DNA of 64,000 bases from assembly GCF_042433515.1 (NCBI RefSeq), contig NZ_JBHLVH010000028.1, forward strand, positions 43,476-107,475. Direction: 5' to 3'. The stretch is from Kytococcus schroeteri (lineage in GTDB: Bacteria > Actinomycetota > Actinomycetes > Actinomycetales > Dermatophilaceae). The notes beneath the pieces were generated by a model, which saw only the letters and a list, made by a program, of their open reading frames with translations, was not told the origin of the DNA and ran no database searches. Made by a program: the position numbers and the translations under genes. Shown here one piece after another: positions 33,951-42,980 of the stretch. Within the stretch, counting starts at the first letter, position 1. Each line of letters starts with the position of its first letter.

Positions 33951-35695
33951 GCACCGCTGCAGAGTCCCGCACGGCGCGTACGACGCGCCCCGCACCGGTC
34001 GTCGCGCCGACGCAGCGCGGCCCGATCCAGAACGTCGCCACCTGGGTGGACGCCCGCACCGGTGGTGCCGGCTTCACCCGGTACCTGATGCGCAAGGTGT
34101 TCCCGGACCACTGGTCGTTCATGATCGGTGAGATCGCCATGTACTCGATGGTGGTCTGCCTGGTCTCGGGTGTCTTCCTCACGATGTGGTTCGTCCCCTC
34201 CATGGCGCACACCGTCTACGAGGGCGACTACGAGCCGCTGCGCGGCATCGGCATCTCCGAGGCGTACAACTCCTCGCTGGCCATCAGCTTCGACATCAAG
34301 GGTGGTCTGCTCATGCGGCAGATCCACCACTGGGCCGCGCTGATCTTCATCGTCGCCATCATGCTGCACGCCCTGCGCGTGTTCTTCACCGGCGCGTTCC
34401 GCAAGCCGCGTGAGATCAACTGGGTGATCGGCTGCATGCTGTCGATGATCGCCATCTTCGAGGGCTTCATGGGCTACTCGCTGCCGGACGACCTCCTGTC
34501 GGGTACCGGTGTGCGCGCCATGCAGGGCTTCCTGATGTCGGCCCCGATCGTGGGCACCTACCTGTCGTACATGCTGTTCGGCGGTGGCTTCCCGGGCGAG
34601 ATGATCATCCCCCGCTTCTACGCCTTCCACGTGCTGATCATCCCGGCCATCCTGGTGGGTGTGTTCGCGGCCCACATCATCCTGGTGGCCGTGCACAAGC
34701 ACACCCAGTACCCCGGACCGGGCCGGACCAACGACAACGTCGTCGGTTTCCGCGTGATGCCGGTGTACGCCGCGAAGGCCGGTGGCTTCTTCTTCATCGT
34801 CTTCGGCCTCATCGTGCTGATCTCGGCCCTGGTCACGATCAACCCGATCTGGGCGTACGGCCCCTACGAGCCCACCCAGGTGACGGCCGGTTCTCAGCCC
34901 GACTGGTACATGGGCTTCGCCGACGGCGCCCTGCGCCTGCTGCCGGGAAGCTTCGAGTTCGTGCTGTTCGACCGCACCTTCTCGATGAACATCTTCCCGG
35001 GCTCGCTGTTCCTCATCCCGTTCATGTACGGCATCGCGATGGTCTACCCCTTCCTCGAGGCGTGGGTCACCGGTGACGACCGTGAGCACCACCTGCTGCA
35101 GTACCCGTACAACGCGCCGGTGCGTGCCGGTCTGGGTGCCGCCTTCTTCACCGTCTACCTGGTGCTGTGGGCCGCGGCCGGCAACGACATCATGGCCATC
35201 AAGCTGGGGCTGTCGATCAACGACGTCACCAACGTGCTGCGCGCGCTGTTCTTCATCGGGCCGGTGGTCGTGTTCTTCGTCGTGAAGCGCATCTGCCTCT
35301 CGCTGCAGCGTCGCGACCGCGACAAGGTGCTGCACGGCCGTGAGTCGGGTCGCATCGTCCGCACCCCGGAGGGTCGCTTCTTCGAGGCGCACGAGGAGCT
35401 CTCGGACTACGAGCGCTGGAACCTCGTGCAGCACCCGGACTACCGGGCGCTCACGGCCGAGGAGATCGCCGGCACCGACGAGAACGGCGTGCAGCGCGAC
35501 CCGTCCTTCATGGACAAGGCCCGCGCCCGCATGACCTCGTTCTTCTTCGAGGACCGCATCCCCGCGGTGACCCCGGCCGAGCTGGCCGAGGCGCACGCCG
35601 ACGAGCACCACGCCCACGATCACCACCTGGCCGTCCAGGCCCAGAACGAGGTCGCCGTCGTGGAGGAGTCGCTGCAGGGCCAGAAGCGCCACTGA
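33947..35695 (+). CDS. qcrB: Cytochrome b subunit of the bc1 complex
   Basis: A 582-residue cytochrome b with eight or more spans; haem-ligand His pairs lie in QIHHWAALIF and the fourth helix (FYAFHVLIIP, AAHIILVAVHKHTQ). The quinol-oxidation motif is present as NPIWAYGPYEPTQV (PEWY-type loop region; DWYMGFADG follows). A long C-terminal cytoplasmic tail of about 120 residues ends in a His-rich segment (DEHHAHDHHLAV). It starts with GTG overlapping qcrA. A hairpin terminator closes the operon. Confidence 0.94.
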   Translation: MSTAAESRTARTTRPAPVVAPTQRGPIQNVATWVDARTGGAGFTRYLMRKVFPDHWSFMIGEIAMYSMVVCLVSGVFLTMWFVPSMAHTVYEGDYEPLRGIGISEAYNSSLAISFDIKGGLLMRQIHHWAALIFIVAIMLHALRVFFTGAFRKPREINWVIGCMLSMIAIFEGFMGYSLPDDLLSGTGVRAMQGFLMSAPIVGTYLSYMLFGGGFPGEMIIPRFYAFHVLIIPAILVGVFAAHIILVAVHKHTQYPGPGRTNDNVVGFRVMPVYAAKAGGFFFIVFGLIVLISALVTINPIWAYGPYEPTQVTAGSQPDWYMGFADGALRLLPGSFEFVLFDRTFSMNIFPGSLFLIPFMYGIAMVYPFLEAWVTGDDREHHLLQYPYNAPVRAGLGAAFFTVYLVLWAAAGNDIMAIKLGLSINDVTNVLRALFFIGPVVVFFVVKRICLSLQRRDRDKVLHGRESGRIVRTPEGRFFEAHEELSDYERWNLVQHPDYRALTAEEIAGTDENGVQRDPSFMDKARARMTSFFFEDRIPAVTPAELAEAHADEHHAHDHHLAVQAQNEVAVVEESLQGQKRH

Positions 35696-35710
35696 CGCGA
35701 CACCACCCCT

Positions 35711-35747
35711 GAACGGGCCGCTCTCCCACCGGGAGGGCGGCCCGTTC
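35711..35747 (+). terminator. Hairpin terminator of the ctaE-qcrCAB operon
   Basis: Seventeen-base stem with one G-U pair (35711-35727 with 35731-35747), three-base loop, 16 bases after the qcrB stop. Confidence 0.8.
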
Positions 35748-35849
35748 CGCGTCCCCGCCCTCCTCCCTCGTGGTCCGGGCGCTGCCGGCGCCTCATCCGG
35801 GCGCTGCCGGGACAGGCTCGCCTGCCCGGCGCGACGGTGCCCACCTTGA

Positions 35850-35855
35850 GATACT
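35850..35855 (+). promoter_or_regulatory. -10 box of the zincin gene
   Basis: GATACT, six bases before ATG 35862; no ribosome site. Confidence 0.4.
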
Positions 35856-35861
35856 CCGACC

Positions 35862-36263
35862 ATGGACAGCCGCCGGTACGCCCTCTCCCGCGAGGAGTTC
35901 GAGGAGGCCGTCGGCGACGGCCTGGACCGCCTCCCGGAGCGCCTCGTCGACCGCATGGACAACGTGGTGATCCTCGTGGAGGAGGAGCCCACGCCAGAGC
36001 AGCTCGCCAGCATCCGCGAGCCGGGCGCCCACGGCCAGGGCACGTCCCTGTTCGGCCTGTACGAGGGGGTGCCGCTCCCCCAGCGCAGCGGCTTCCACCC
36101 GCCCCACGTGCCGGACCGCGTGTTCATCTTCCGCGGCCCCCTCTCCCGGGCCTTCCGCACGCCCCACGCGCTGCGCGAGCAGGTCGCCGTCACCGTCCTG
36201 CACGAGGTGGGGCACCACTTCGGCATCGACGACGACCGGCTGCACGAACTCGGCTGGGGCTGA
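35862..36263 (+). CDS. Zincin-like metallopeptidase family protein
   Basis: A 133-residue protein of the small zincin family (PF06262, formerly DUF1025). The active-site helix is VLHEVGHHFGIDD (about 113-125): HEVGH plus a following His and Asp as in metzincin-like sites. FIFRGPLSRAF is the typical strand before it. No signal peptide, so it is cytoplasmic. Substrate unknown. It lies between the two blocks of respiratory genes but is probably transcribed alone or with the next gene. Confidence 0.88.
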   Translation: MDSRRYALSREEFEEAVGDGLDRLPERLVDRMDNVVILVEEEPTPEQLASIREPGAHGQGTSLFGLYEGVPLPQRSGFHPPHVPDRVFIFRGPLSRAFRTPHALREQVAVTVLHEVGHHFGIDDDRLHELGWG

Positions 36264-36340
36264 CGAGTCACGCAAGCGGCGGGCCCCACCCCACGACCCC
36301 GGGCCACCAGCGCCCGATGAGGACACCACCAGGAGGAACC

Positions 36341-37090
36341 ATGGACACTCCCGCAGCGCGGCACCCCGAACGCACCGACCCACCCACCGGGCACCCCGGG
36401 GAGCCCCACGCCGCCAGCGCCGCCTCCCGGCTCAACTGGCTCCGCGCAGGGGTGCTCGGCGCCAACGACGGCGTCGTGTCCACCTCTGGCCTTGTCATCG
36501 GCGTGGCGGCTGCCTCGGCCTCCGACTCGGCGATCCTCGCCGCCGGCATGGCCGGACTGGCCGCCGGTGCCCTCTCCATGGGGGTCGGTGAGTACGTGTC
36601 GGTGTCCACGCAGCGCGACACCGAGACCGCGCTGCTGGCCAAGGAACGCCACGAGCTGGCCACCATGCCCGAGGAGGAGCTGGAGGAGCTGGCCGCCCTC
36701 TACGCCGCCAAGGGCCTCGACCCCGAGCTGGCACGCGAGGTGGCCGTCCAGCTGACCGCCCACGACGCCCTGGGCGCCCACGCGGAGGTCGAGCTGGGCC
36801 TCGACGAGGACGAGCTCACCAACCCCTGGCAGGCGGCCGCTGCCTCGATGCTGGCCTTCACCCTCGGGGCGCTCATCCCCCTGCTCACGATCCTGCTCCT
36901 GCCTCCCTCCGTGCGCGTGGCGGGCACCGCCGTCGCGGCGGCCGCGGCCCTCGCGCTCGCCGGCTGGTCCAGCGCCGTGCTGGGCGGCGCGGCCATCGGC
37001 CGGGCGGTGGCACGCAACGTCGGCGGCGGCATCCTGGCCATGGCCATCACCTACGGCGTCGGCGCGCTCGTGGGCACCTCGGTGGGCTGA
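36341..37090 (+). CDS. VIT1/CCC1 family iron/manganese transporter
   Basis: A 249-residue membrane protein with five spans. LRAGVLGANDGVVSTSGLVI (about 35-54) and GALSMGVGEYVSVSTQRD (near 78-95) are hallmark motifs of the VIT1/CCC1 family, which moves Fe2+ or Mn2+ out of the cytosol. A Glu-rich cytoplasmic helix region (ATMPEEELEELAALY and the segment after it) corresponds to the metal-binding domain of VIT1. AGGAGG precedes the ATG. Next to haem-rich respiratory genes it may help metal balance, but that is only a contextual guess. Confidence 0.88.
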   Translation: MDTPAARHPERTDPPTGHPGEPHAASAASRLNWLRAGVLGANDGVVSTSGLVIGVAAASASDSAILAAGMAGLAAGALSMGVGEYVSVSTQRDTETALLAKERHELATMPEEELEELAALYAAKGLDPELAREVAVQLTAHDALGAHAEVELGLDEDELTNPWQAAAASMLAFTLGALIPLLTILLLPPSVRVAGTAVAAAAALALAGWSSAVLGGAAIGRAVARNVGGGILAMAITYGVGALVGTSVG

Positions 37091-37111
37091 GCCCCCTCCG
37101 ATCCTCCTCCG

Positions 37112-37165
37112 GCACACACGAAGGAGCCCGCCCCCTGTCCAGGGGGCGGGCTCCTTCGTGTGTGC
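37112..37165. terminator. Bidirectional hairpin terminator
   Basis: The longest perfect hairpin in the window: 25-base arms (37112-37136, 37141-37165), four-base loop GTCC. It lies between the convergent VIT1-like and ctaF genes. Confidence 0.9.
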
Positions 37166-37176
37166 GGCGCTGGGCC

Positions 37177-37581
37177 TCAGACGTGGTGCGGACCGGAGAA
37201 GTACTCGTAGGTCCAGCCGATCACGGAGAAGATCAGCATGGCCATGCCGAGCACCACCATCCACCAGCCGATGGCCACGCCCATGAAGACGACGGCACCG
37301 GACAGGGCGAGCCACAGCGGCTGCCAGGAGTACGGCGCGAAGTTGCCGTAGTGACCGGCGACCTGGTCGATGTGGCCGTAGCGGTCGTCCTCCGGGCGGG
37401 TGGCCGGGAGGGTCTTGGCGGTGACGCCGATGTACCAGCCGATCATGCCCACCATGCCGGCGCAGAGCAGCAGGCCGACCCAGCCGACCGGCTCGTTCCA
37501 GCCACTCCAGAAGCCGTACAGCAGCCAGAAGGCCAGGAACGGAGGAACCAGGTACCAGAAGAGCTTGCCTTCAACCTTCAT
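37177..37581 (-). CDS. ctaF: Cytochrome c oxidase subunit IV (actinobacterial)
   Basis: A 134-residue membrane protein with four spans in two pairs, starting MKVEGKLFWYLVPPF and ending GWTYEYFSGPHHV, as in actinobacterial CtaF of the aa3 oxidase. GAGGAACG-type purines precede the ATG, nine bases after the ctaD stop, so it is the last gene of ctaC-ctaD-ctaF. Confidence 0.92.
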   Translation of the reverse strand: MKVEGKLFWYLVPPFLAFWLLYGFWSGWNEPVGWVGLLLCAGMVGMIGWYIGVTAKTLPATRPEDDRYGHIDQVAGHYGNFAPYSWQPLWLALSGAVVFMGVAIGWWMVVLGMAMLIFSVIGWTYEYFSGPHHV

Positions 37582-37590
37582 GGGCGTTCC

Positions 37591-39399
37591 TCACTTGTCC
37601 GTGGTGCGAACGGTGGCGCGGGCGTCACCGTAGTCGGCGTTGTCGTGGCGACCGTCCTCCTTGACGCCGCCCTCGTCCGGGGCGTCGGCCAGCTGGCCCA
37701 TGACACCGGAGTCGGGGGTCGGGGCGTCCAGCGCGGCGACCTCGGGGTGGTTGAGGTCGAACACCGGGCGCTCGGAGCGGATGCGCGGGATGGCGTTGAA
37801 GTTGTGGCGCGGCGGCGGGCAGCTGGTGGCCCACTCGAGGGAGGAGCCCCAGCCCCACGGGTCGTCCACGTCGACCTTCTCGCCCTTCTTGGCGGTGATG
37901 TAGACGTTCCAGAAGAACGGCAGCATCGAGACGGCGAGCATGAACGCACCGACCGTGGAGATCTGGTTCAGGAAGGTGAACCCGTCCTCGACCATGTAGT
38001 CGGCGTAACGACGCGGCATGCCCTCGACACCCAGCACGTGCTGCACCAGGAAGGTGATGTGGAAGCCGAAGAACAGGATCCAGAAGTGGATCTTGCCCAG
38101 GGTCTCGTTGAGCATCTTGCCGGTGAACTTGGGCCACCAGAAGTAGAAGCCCGCGAACATCGCGAACACCACGGTTCCGAAGATCACGTAGTGGAAGTGG
38201 GCCACCACGAAGTAGGAGTCCGTCAGGTGCAGGTCCACCGCGGGGGCGGACAGGACGATGCCGGTCAGACCACCGAAGAGGAAGGTCACGAGGAAGCCGA
38301 GCGACCACAGCATCGGGGTCTCGAAGCTCAGCGAGCCGCCCCACATGGTGCCGATCCAGTTGAAGAACTTCACGCCGGTGGGCACCGCGATGAGCATGGT
38401 CATCACGGAGAAGAAGGGCAGCAGCACCTGGCCGGTGCCGAACATGTGGTGGGCCCACACGGACATCGACAGCGCGGCGATGGTGATCGTCGCCATGATC
38501 AGGGTCTTGTAGCCGAAGATCGGCTTGCGGCTGAACACCGGGACGATCTCGCTGATGATGCCGAAGAACGGCAGGGCGATGATGTACACCTCGGGGTGGC
38601 CGAAGAACCAGAACAGGTGCTGCCACAGCATGGCGCCACCGTTGGAGACGTCGTAGATGTGCGTGCCGACGATGCGGTCGGCGGCCATGCCGAACATGGC
38701 GGCGGTCAGCACCGGGAAGACCAGCAGCACCAGGATCGAGGTCACCAGGACGGTCCAGGTGAAGATCGGCATACGGAACATGGTCATGCCCGGCGCACGC
38801 ATGCAGATGATCGTGACGATGAAGTTCACCGAACCAAGGATGGTTCCGAAACCACTCAGACCCAGACCCATGACCCAGAGGTCACCACCCAGCCCGGGGC
38901 TGTAGGTGGGGCCGGCCAGCGGCTGGTAGGCGAACCAGCCGAAGGAGGCAGCGCCGTCCGGGGACAGGAAGCTGGCGGCGGCGATGAGGCCACCGAACAG
39001 GTAGAGCCAGTAGGCGAACATGTTCAGACGCGGGAAGGCCACGTCCGGGGCGCCGATCTGCAGCGGCATGAGCGCGTTCGCGAAGCCCGCGAAGAGCGGC
39101 GTCGCGAAGAGCAGCAGCATGATCGTGCCGTGCATGGTGAACAGCGCGTTGAACTGGTCCTTGGACTGCAGGACCTGCATGCCCGGGTCGAACAGCTCGG
39201 CGCGGATGAACAGCGCCATGAGCCCGCCGAGGCAGAACCACGCCACGGTGGTGATGAAGTAGAGGTTTCCGATCACCTTGTGGTCGGTGGTCGTCAGGTA
39301 CTTGACCGCCAGGGCACCGGCCCGCGTTTGCGGACGAGCCACGCTGTGCGCCTCGTCAGCCACGCGGGGGGCGACCCCGGGGTGAGAGATGGTAGCCAT
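37591..39399 (-). CDS. ctaD: Cytochrome c oxidase subunit I
   Basis: The 602-residue catalytic subunit of the aa3-type haem-copper oxidase; reduces O2 to water and pumps protons. Twelve spans; ligands visible as MHGTIM (low-spin haem His), HPEVY (CuB His with cross-linked Tyr), WAHHMF (CuB His pair) and VAHFHYVIFG (haem a3 and a His). The C-terminal 60 residues are charged and cytoplasmic. The start at ATG 39399 overlaps the ctaC stop (TGATG) and has AAGGAC upstream. Confidence 0.95.
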   Translation of the reverse strand: MATISHPGVAPRVADEAHSVARPQTRAGALAVKYLTTTDHKVIGNLYFITTVAWFCLGGLMALFIRAELFDPGMQVLQSKDQFNALFTMHGTIMLLLFATPLFAGFANALMPLQIGAPDVAFPRLNMFAYWLYLFGGLIAAASFLSPDGAASFGWFAYQPLAGPTYSPGLGGDLWVMGLGLSGFGTILGSVNFIVTIICMRAPGMTMFRMPIFTWTVLVTSILVLLVFPVLTAAMFGMAADRIVGTHIYDVSNGGAMLWQHLFWFFGHPEVYIIALPFFGIISEIVPVFSRKPIFGYKTLIMATITIAALSMSVWAHHMFGTGQVLLPFFSVMTMLIAVPTGVKFFNWIGTMWGGSLSFETPMLWSLGFLVTFLFGGLTGIVLSAPAVDLHLTDSYFVVAHFHYVIFGTVVFAMFAGFYFWWPKFTGKMLNETLGKIHFWILFFGFHITFLVQHVLGVEGMPRRYADYMVEDGFTFLNQISTVGAFMLAVSMLPFFWNVYITAKKGEKVDVDDPWGWGSSLEWATSCPPPRHNFNAIPRIRSERPVFDLNHPEVAALDAPTPDSGVMGQLADAPDEGGVKEDGRHDNADYGDARATVRTTDK

Positions 39400-40313
39400 C
39401 AGTTGTCCTTCCCGCCCTTGCTGATCCACTCGTTGTGCTTCGGGTCGCGCTCGTGCACGCCCTTCTCACCCTGGATCAGCTCCTTGCGGTCGTAGCCGGT
39501 GTCCAGGAAGCCCTGCTTGCCGTCGTCGGCCAGCTTCTTCATCTGCTTGTCGTACTCGTCGCGCTCGACCACCTTCACCTGGAAGAGCATCTCCGAGTGG
39601 TAGGTGCCGCAGAGCTCGGCACACTTGCCCTGGTAGGTGCCCACCTTGGTGGGGGTCACCTGAAAGCGGTTCACCACACCCGGGATCATGTCCAGCTTCT
39701 GGAGGAACTGGGGCACCCAGAAGGAGTGGATGACGTCGCGCGAGGTGAGCACGAACTCGGTGCGCTCGTTGACCGGCAGGTACAGGGTGGGCAGCTTGTC
39801 GGCCACACCGTCCTTGCCCGTGAGCACGGCCTGCTGGCCGGAGTCGTGCACGTCGTCGCTCAGGTAGTTGAAGTCCCAGCTCCACTGCTTGCCGGCGACG
39901 TTGACGATGTTCTGCGGCTCCTGCTCGACGCTCATGAGCGCGTCCTCGGTCTTCACGTTCTGCACGAAGAGCGCGGCGACCATGACGATCGGCACGACCG
40001 TGTAGAGGATCTCGATCGGCACGTTGTACCGGAACTGCTTGGGGACCTCGGCGTCGTTCTTGCGGCGGTAGGCCAGCACGCACCAGAGCATCAGGCCCCA
40101 CACCAGGATGCCGACCGCCAGGGCGGCGATCCACATGCCCACCCAGAACGAGATGACGCCGTCGGCATTCTCGCTGGCGCCCTCGGGGAGGTACCCGCGG
40201 GCGATCTGGTCCGAGCTCCCGCAGGCGCTCAGGACCATCGCACCGATGGTGGCCGCTCCGGCCAGGACCGCGGGGCGCTTCCAGCGCCGTGTGTGATCGG
40301 GGTGCCTGTGCAC
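39399..40313 (-). CDS. ctaC: Cytochrome c oxidase subunit II
   Basis: A 304-residue lipoprotein-type subunit II: signal with lipobox LSAC (Cys near 31), two membrane spans (about 53-75 and 97-118), and a periplasmic cupredoxin domain with CuA ligands in CAELCGTYHSEM. The C-terminal tail is Lys/Asp-rich. The GTG at 40313 is preferred because GGAAGGTGG lies upstream; a longer frame to 40370 is less likely. TAGGAT on the minus strand (40386-40391) is a candidate -10. It leads ctaC-ctaD-ctaF. Confidence 0.92.
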   Translation of the reverse strand: MHRHPDHTRRWKRPAVLAGAATIGAMVLSACGSSDQIARGYLPEGASENADGVISFWVGMWIAALAVGILVWGLMLWCVLAYRRKNDAEVPKQFRYNVPIEILYTVVPIVMVAALFVQNVKTEDALMSVEQEPQNIVNVAGKQWSWDFNYLSDDVHDSGQQAVLTGKDGVADKLPTLYLPVNERTEFVLTSRDVIHSFWVPQFLQKLDMIPGVVNRFQVTPTKVGTYQGKCAELCGTYHSEMLFQVKVVERDEYDKQMKKLADDGKQGFLDTGYDRKELIQGEKGVHERDPKHNEWISKGGKDN

Positions 40314-40388
40314 TCGATGCCACCTTCCGTGAAGCTGTGTCGTCAGTGCACGCGGTTCAGGGGCATGCACTGCAGTTGCCCCATCATC

Positions 40389-41084
40389 CTACCCAACGTC
40401 GGAGTTCGCCACGGGGGCGGCTCGCCGCCACGGATCATCCTCGTCGGTGGCGGCGTCCAGGCGCCGCAGGTACTCCGCGCGCGGCAGCGTGGTCACCCCC
40501 ATCGAGGCGAGGTGGTCGGTGCGCCACTGCACGTCGACCAGCCCCCGCTCCCCCACCACGTCCATGACGCGCGCCATGCCCACCATCGCCGCCTTCGAGG
40601 CGTCCGTGACGTGATGGAACATCGACTCCCCCGCGAAGAAGCCCCCGATCCCCACCCCGTAGAGGCCGCCCACCAGCCGGCTCTCCTGCCACACCTCCAC
40701 GCTGTGGGCGTGGCCCAGCCGGTGCAACCGGCCGTAGGCCCGCCGAACCGTCGGGGTGATCCACGCGCCCTCGCGCCGGGGGTCGGCGCAGGCGGCGACC
40801 ACGTCGTCGAAGGCGGCGTCGGTGGTCAGGGTGAACGCCCGCATCGACCGGCGCAGGGACCGGCTCACGTGCAGCCCCCCGGGCAGGAGCACCCCCCGCT
40901 CCTCGGGGAACCACCAGCCGACCGGCCCGCTGCCGCCTCCCCCGACCCCCATCGGGAACACGCCGTGCGTGTAGGCCGACAGGAGCGTCTCCGGGGCCAG
41001 GTCGCCCCCGACGCCGACGAGGTCGTCCCCCGGCACGGCGCTGGCGACCGCGGCCGCGAAGTCCAGACGGCACCGCAGACGCAC
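40389..41084 (-). CDS. aat: Leucyl/phenylalanyl-tRNA-protein transferase
   Basis: A 231-residue enzyme that adds Leu or Phe to N-terminal Lys/Arg of proteins, marking them for ClpS/ClpAP degradation. Family motifs are clear: DLVGVGGDLAPETLLSAY, FPMG, WWFPEERGVL, WITPTVRRAYGRLHRLGHAHS and GGLYGVGIGGFFAGESMF. It starts at GTG 41084 behind GGAGGGGG; no other in-frame start fits. The ribosome site and start codon lie inside the terminator hairpin of the gene upstream, which could limit expression. Confidence 0.9.
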   Translation of the reverse strand: MRLRCRLDFAAAVASAVPGDDLVGVGGDLAPETLLSAYTHGVFPMGVGGGGSGPVGWWFPEERGVLLPGGLHVSRSLRRSMRAFTLTTDAAFDDVVAACADPRREGAWITPTVRRAYGRLHRLGHAHSVEVWQESRLVGGLYGVGIGGFFAGESMFHHVTDASKAAMVGMARVMDVVGERGLVDVQWRTDHLASMGVTTLPRAEYLRRLDAATDEDDPWRRAAPVANSDVG

Positions 41085-41116
41085 GGCTCACCCCCTCCGG
41101 TGGGGGTGAGCCGTGC
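41081..41116 (-). terminator. Hairpin terminator of the Fe-S gene overlapping the aat start
   Basis: Fifteen-base perfect arms (41081-41095, 41102-41116) with a six-base loop, 11 bases after the erpA stop. The aat start codon (41082-41084) and its ribosome site are inside the stem and loop. Confidence 0.75.
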
Positions 41117-41127
41117 GGTGCCCGGAC

Positions 41128-41487
41128 TCAGCTGAAGGAGTCACCACAGGCGCAGGAGCTGCCCGCGTTCGGGTTGTCGATGGTGAAGCCCTGCTTCTCG
41201 ATGGTGTCGGCGAAGTCGATGGACGCGCCGTCGAGGTAGGGGGCGCTCATGCGGTCCACGACCACCTCGACGCCGTCGAAGTCACGGGTCAGGTCACCGT
41301 CGAGCGTGCGCTCGTCGAAGTACAGCTGGTAGATCAGGCCGGAGCACCCACCGGGCTGCACACCGATGCGCAGGCGCAGGTCGTCGCGGCCCTCCTGGGC
41401 GAGCAGGCTCTTGACCTTGTCGGCGGCGACCGGGGTCAGGGTGACGCCGTGGGTGGCCTCGGAGGTGGTCTGGTCCTGGACGGTCAT
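41128..41487 (-). CDS. erpA: A-type iron-sulfur cluster insertion protein
   Basis: A 119-residue HesB/IscA family carrier. The three cluster cysteines are in GGCSGLIYQLYF (near 47) and the C-terminal SCACGDSFS. It delivers Fe-S clusters to target enzymes, such as the Rieske protein and LipA encoded in this window. The ATG at 41487 follows GAGTGAGGA; an upstream ATG 13 codons earlier gives an extension not seen in the family. The exact subtype (ErpA, IscA or SufA) is uncertain. Confidence 0.9.
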   Translation of the reverse strand: MTVQDQTTSEATHGVTLTPVAADKVKSLLAQEGRDDLRLRIGVQPGGCSGLIYQLYFDERTLDGDLTRDFDGVEVVVDRMSAPYLDGASIDFADTIEKQGFTIDNPNAGSSCACGDSFS

Positions 41488-41532
41488 GTCTGTCCTCACT
41501 CGGGGTGCGGCTTGATGGGTCCTCAAGGGTAC

Positions 41533-41570
41533 GCCTCGTCCCCGCCGGGCATTCCCGACGGGGACGAGGC
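41533..41570 (-). terminator. Hairpin terminator of the M20 peptidase gene
   Basis: Seventeen-base stem (41533-41549, 41554-41570), four-base loop. The single mismatch is a G-U pair only in the minus-strand RNA, which fits termination of the leftward gene. Confidence 0.75.
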
Positions 41571-41584
41571 GGCGGGGACGCCGG

Positions 41585-42949
41585 TCAGTCGGCGAGGCTC
41601 GAGAGCAGGAGCGCCTCGGCGACGCAGACCTTCTCGAACTCCCCCAGGTGCAGGCTCTCGTTGGCGCCGTGGGCGCGGGTGTCGGGGTCCTCCACGCCGG
41701 TCACGAGGATGGACGCCTCGGGGAACTTCTCGGCGAACATCGCGATGAACGGGATGGAGCCGCCCAGACCGATGTCGACGGCGTCGGTGCCCCAGGCAGC
41801 GCCGAAGGCGCTGCGCGCCGCGTCGTAGGCCGGGCCGGAGGCGTCGGCGCGGAAGCCGCTGCCGGCGTCCTGCAGGGTCACCTCGAGGGTGGCACCCCAG
41901 GGCGCGTACTCGCGGAGGTGCGCCTCGATGGCCTCGAAGGCGGCCTGCGGGTCCTGCGAGGGCGCCAGGCGGAAGGACAGCAGACCGGTGGTGCTGGCCA
42001 GCAGGGTGTTGGAGGCCTCGGAGACCCGCGGGGCGTCCACGCCGATGACGCTGGCGGTCGGCTTGGCCCACAGGCGCTCGGTGAGGCTGCCGGTGCCGAC
42101 GAGCCGGCTGTCGGGGAGCATCCCGGACTCGCTGCGGAAGTCGGCCTCGTCCATATCCAGGTCCCCCACCGGGTCGACGGCCAGGCCCTTGACGGCCACG
42201 TCGCCGGCCTCGTCGTGCAGGCTGGCGGCCAGGCGGGAGAAAGCGGTGAGCGAGTCCATGGCCGGGCCGCCGTACATACCCGAGTGCACCGCGTGGGAGA
42301 GCGTGGAGACCGTCACCTGCACGCGCACCATGCCGCGCAGGGAGGTGGTCAGGGCCGGCACGCCGACCTTCCAGTTGGCCGAGTCGGCCAGGACGATGGC
42401 ATCGCAGGCCAGCTTGTCGCCGTGCTTCTCGAGGATGTCCGGGAGGCTCTCGGAGCCGTACTCCTCCTCCCCCTCCACGAAGACGGTGACACCCACCGGC
42501 GGGCGTCCGTCGTGGGCCCGCAGGGCGGCGACGTGGGCCATGACGCCCGCCTTGTCGTCGGCGCACCCGCGGCCGAAGAGGCGGTCCCCCTTGCGGGTGG
42601 GCTCGAAGGGCGGGGTGTCCCAGTCGGCCTCGTCCCCGGGCGGCTGCACGTCGTGGTGGGCGTAGAGCAGCACCGTGGGGGCGCCCTCCGGCGCCGGGAG
42701 CGTGCCGATGACCGCCGGCGCCCCACCCTCGGTGACGATCTCCACCTCGAGGCCGGCGCCCTCCAGCAGGCGGGCGGTGGCCTCGGCGGAGGCCTGCACG
42801 TGGGACTGGTCGAAGGACGGCATCGACACGCTGGGGATGCGGGCGAGCTCCACCAGCTCGTCGATCACCTGCGGCATGCCGTCCAGGACGGCCTGGCGCA
42901 GGGCGGCGTCGTCGCGCCGGGGTGCGGGGGCGGGTGTGTTCTGGGTCAT
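41585..42949 (-). CDS. M20 family dipeptidase
   Basis: A 454-residue di-zinc peptidase of the M20 family (CNDP/DapE-like). Metal ligands: YAHHDVQP (about 95-102), GRGCADDKAG (about 129-138), EGEEEYGSES with the catalytic Glu, and a final His in GANESLHLGEF-type context. The lid domain inserted in the middle is of usual size. It cleaves dipeptides or N-acyl amino acids; the substrate is not evident. ACCCTA on the plus strand (TAGGGT on minus) lies seven bases before the ATG. Confidence 0.9.
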   Translation of the reverse strand: MTQNTPAPAPRRDDAALRQAVLDGMPQVIDELVELARIPSVSMPSFDQSHVQASAEATARLLEGAGLEVEIVTEGGAPAVIGTLPAPEGAPTVLLYAHHDVQPPGDEADWDTPPFEPTRKGDRLFGRGCADDKAGVMAHVAALRAHDGRPPVGVTVFVEGEEEYGSESLPDILEKHGDKLACDAIVLADSANWKVGVPALTTSLRGMVRVQVTVSTLSHAVHSGMYGGPAMDSLTAFSRLAASLHDEAGDVAVKGLAVDPVGDLDMDEADFRSESGMLPDSRLVGTGSLTERLWAKPTASVIGVDAPRVSEASNTLLASTTGLLSFRLAPSQDPQAAFEAIEAHLREYAPWGATLEVTLQDAGSGFRADASGPAYDAARSAFGAAWGTDAVDIGLGGSIPFIAMFAEKFPEASILVTGVEDPDTRAHGANESLHLGEFEKVCVAEALLLSSLAD

Positions 42950-42956
42950 GTCCCCG

Positions 42957-42962
42957 ACCCTA
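42957..42962 (-). promoter_or_regulatory. -10 box of the M20 peptidase gene
   Basis: TAGGGT on the minus strand, seven bases before the ATG at 42949. Confidence 0.4.
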
Positions 42963-42980
42963 TGCGGTGCCCGCGGGCGC

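Noticed and set aside
37162..39495. Long plus-strand frame antisense to ctaF and ctaD
   Set aside because: Composition is a shadow of hydrophobic codons; the minus strand has all oxidase motifs.
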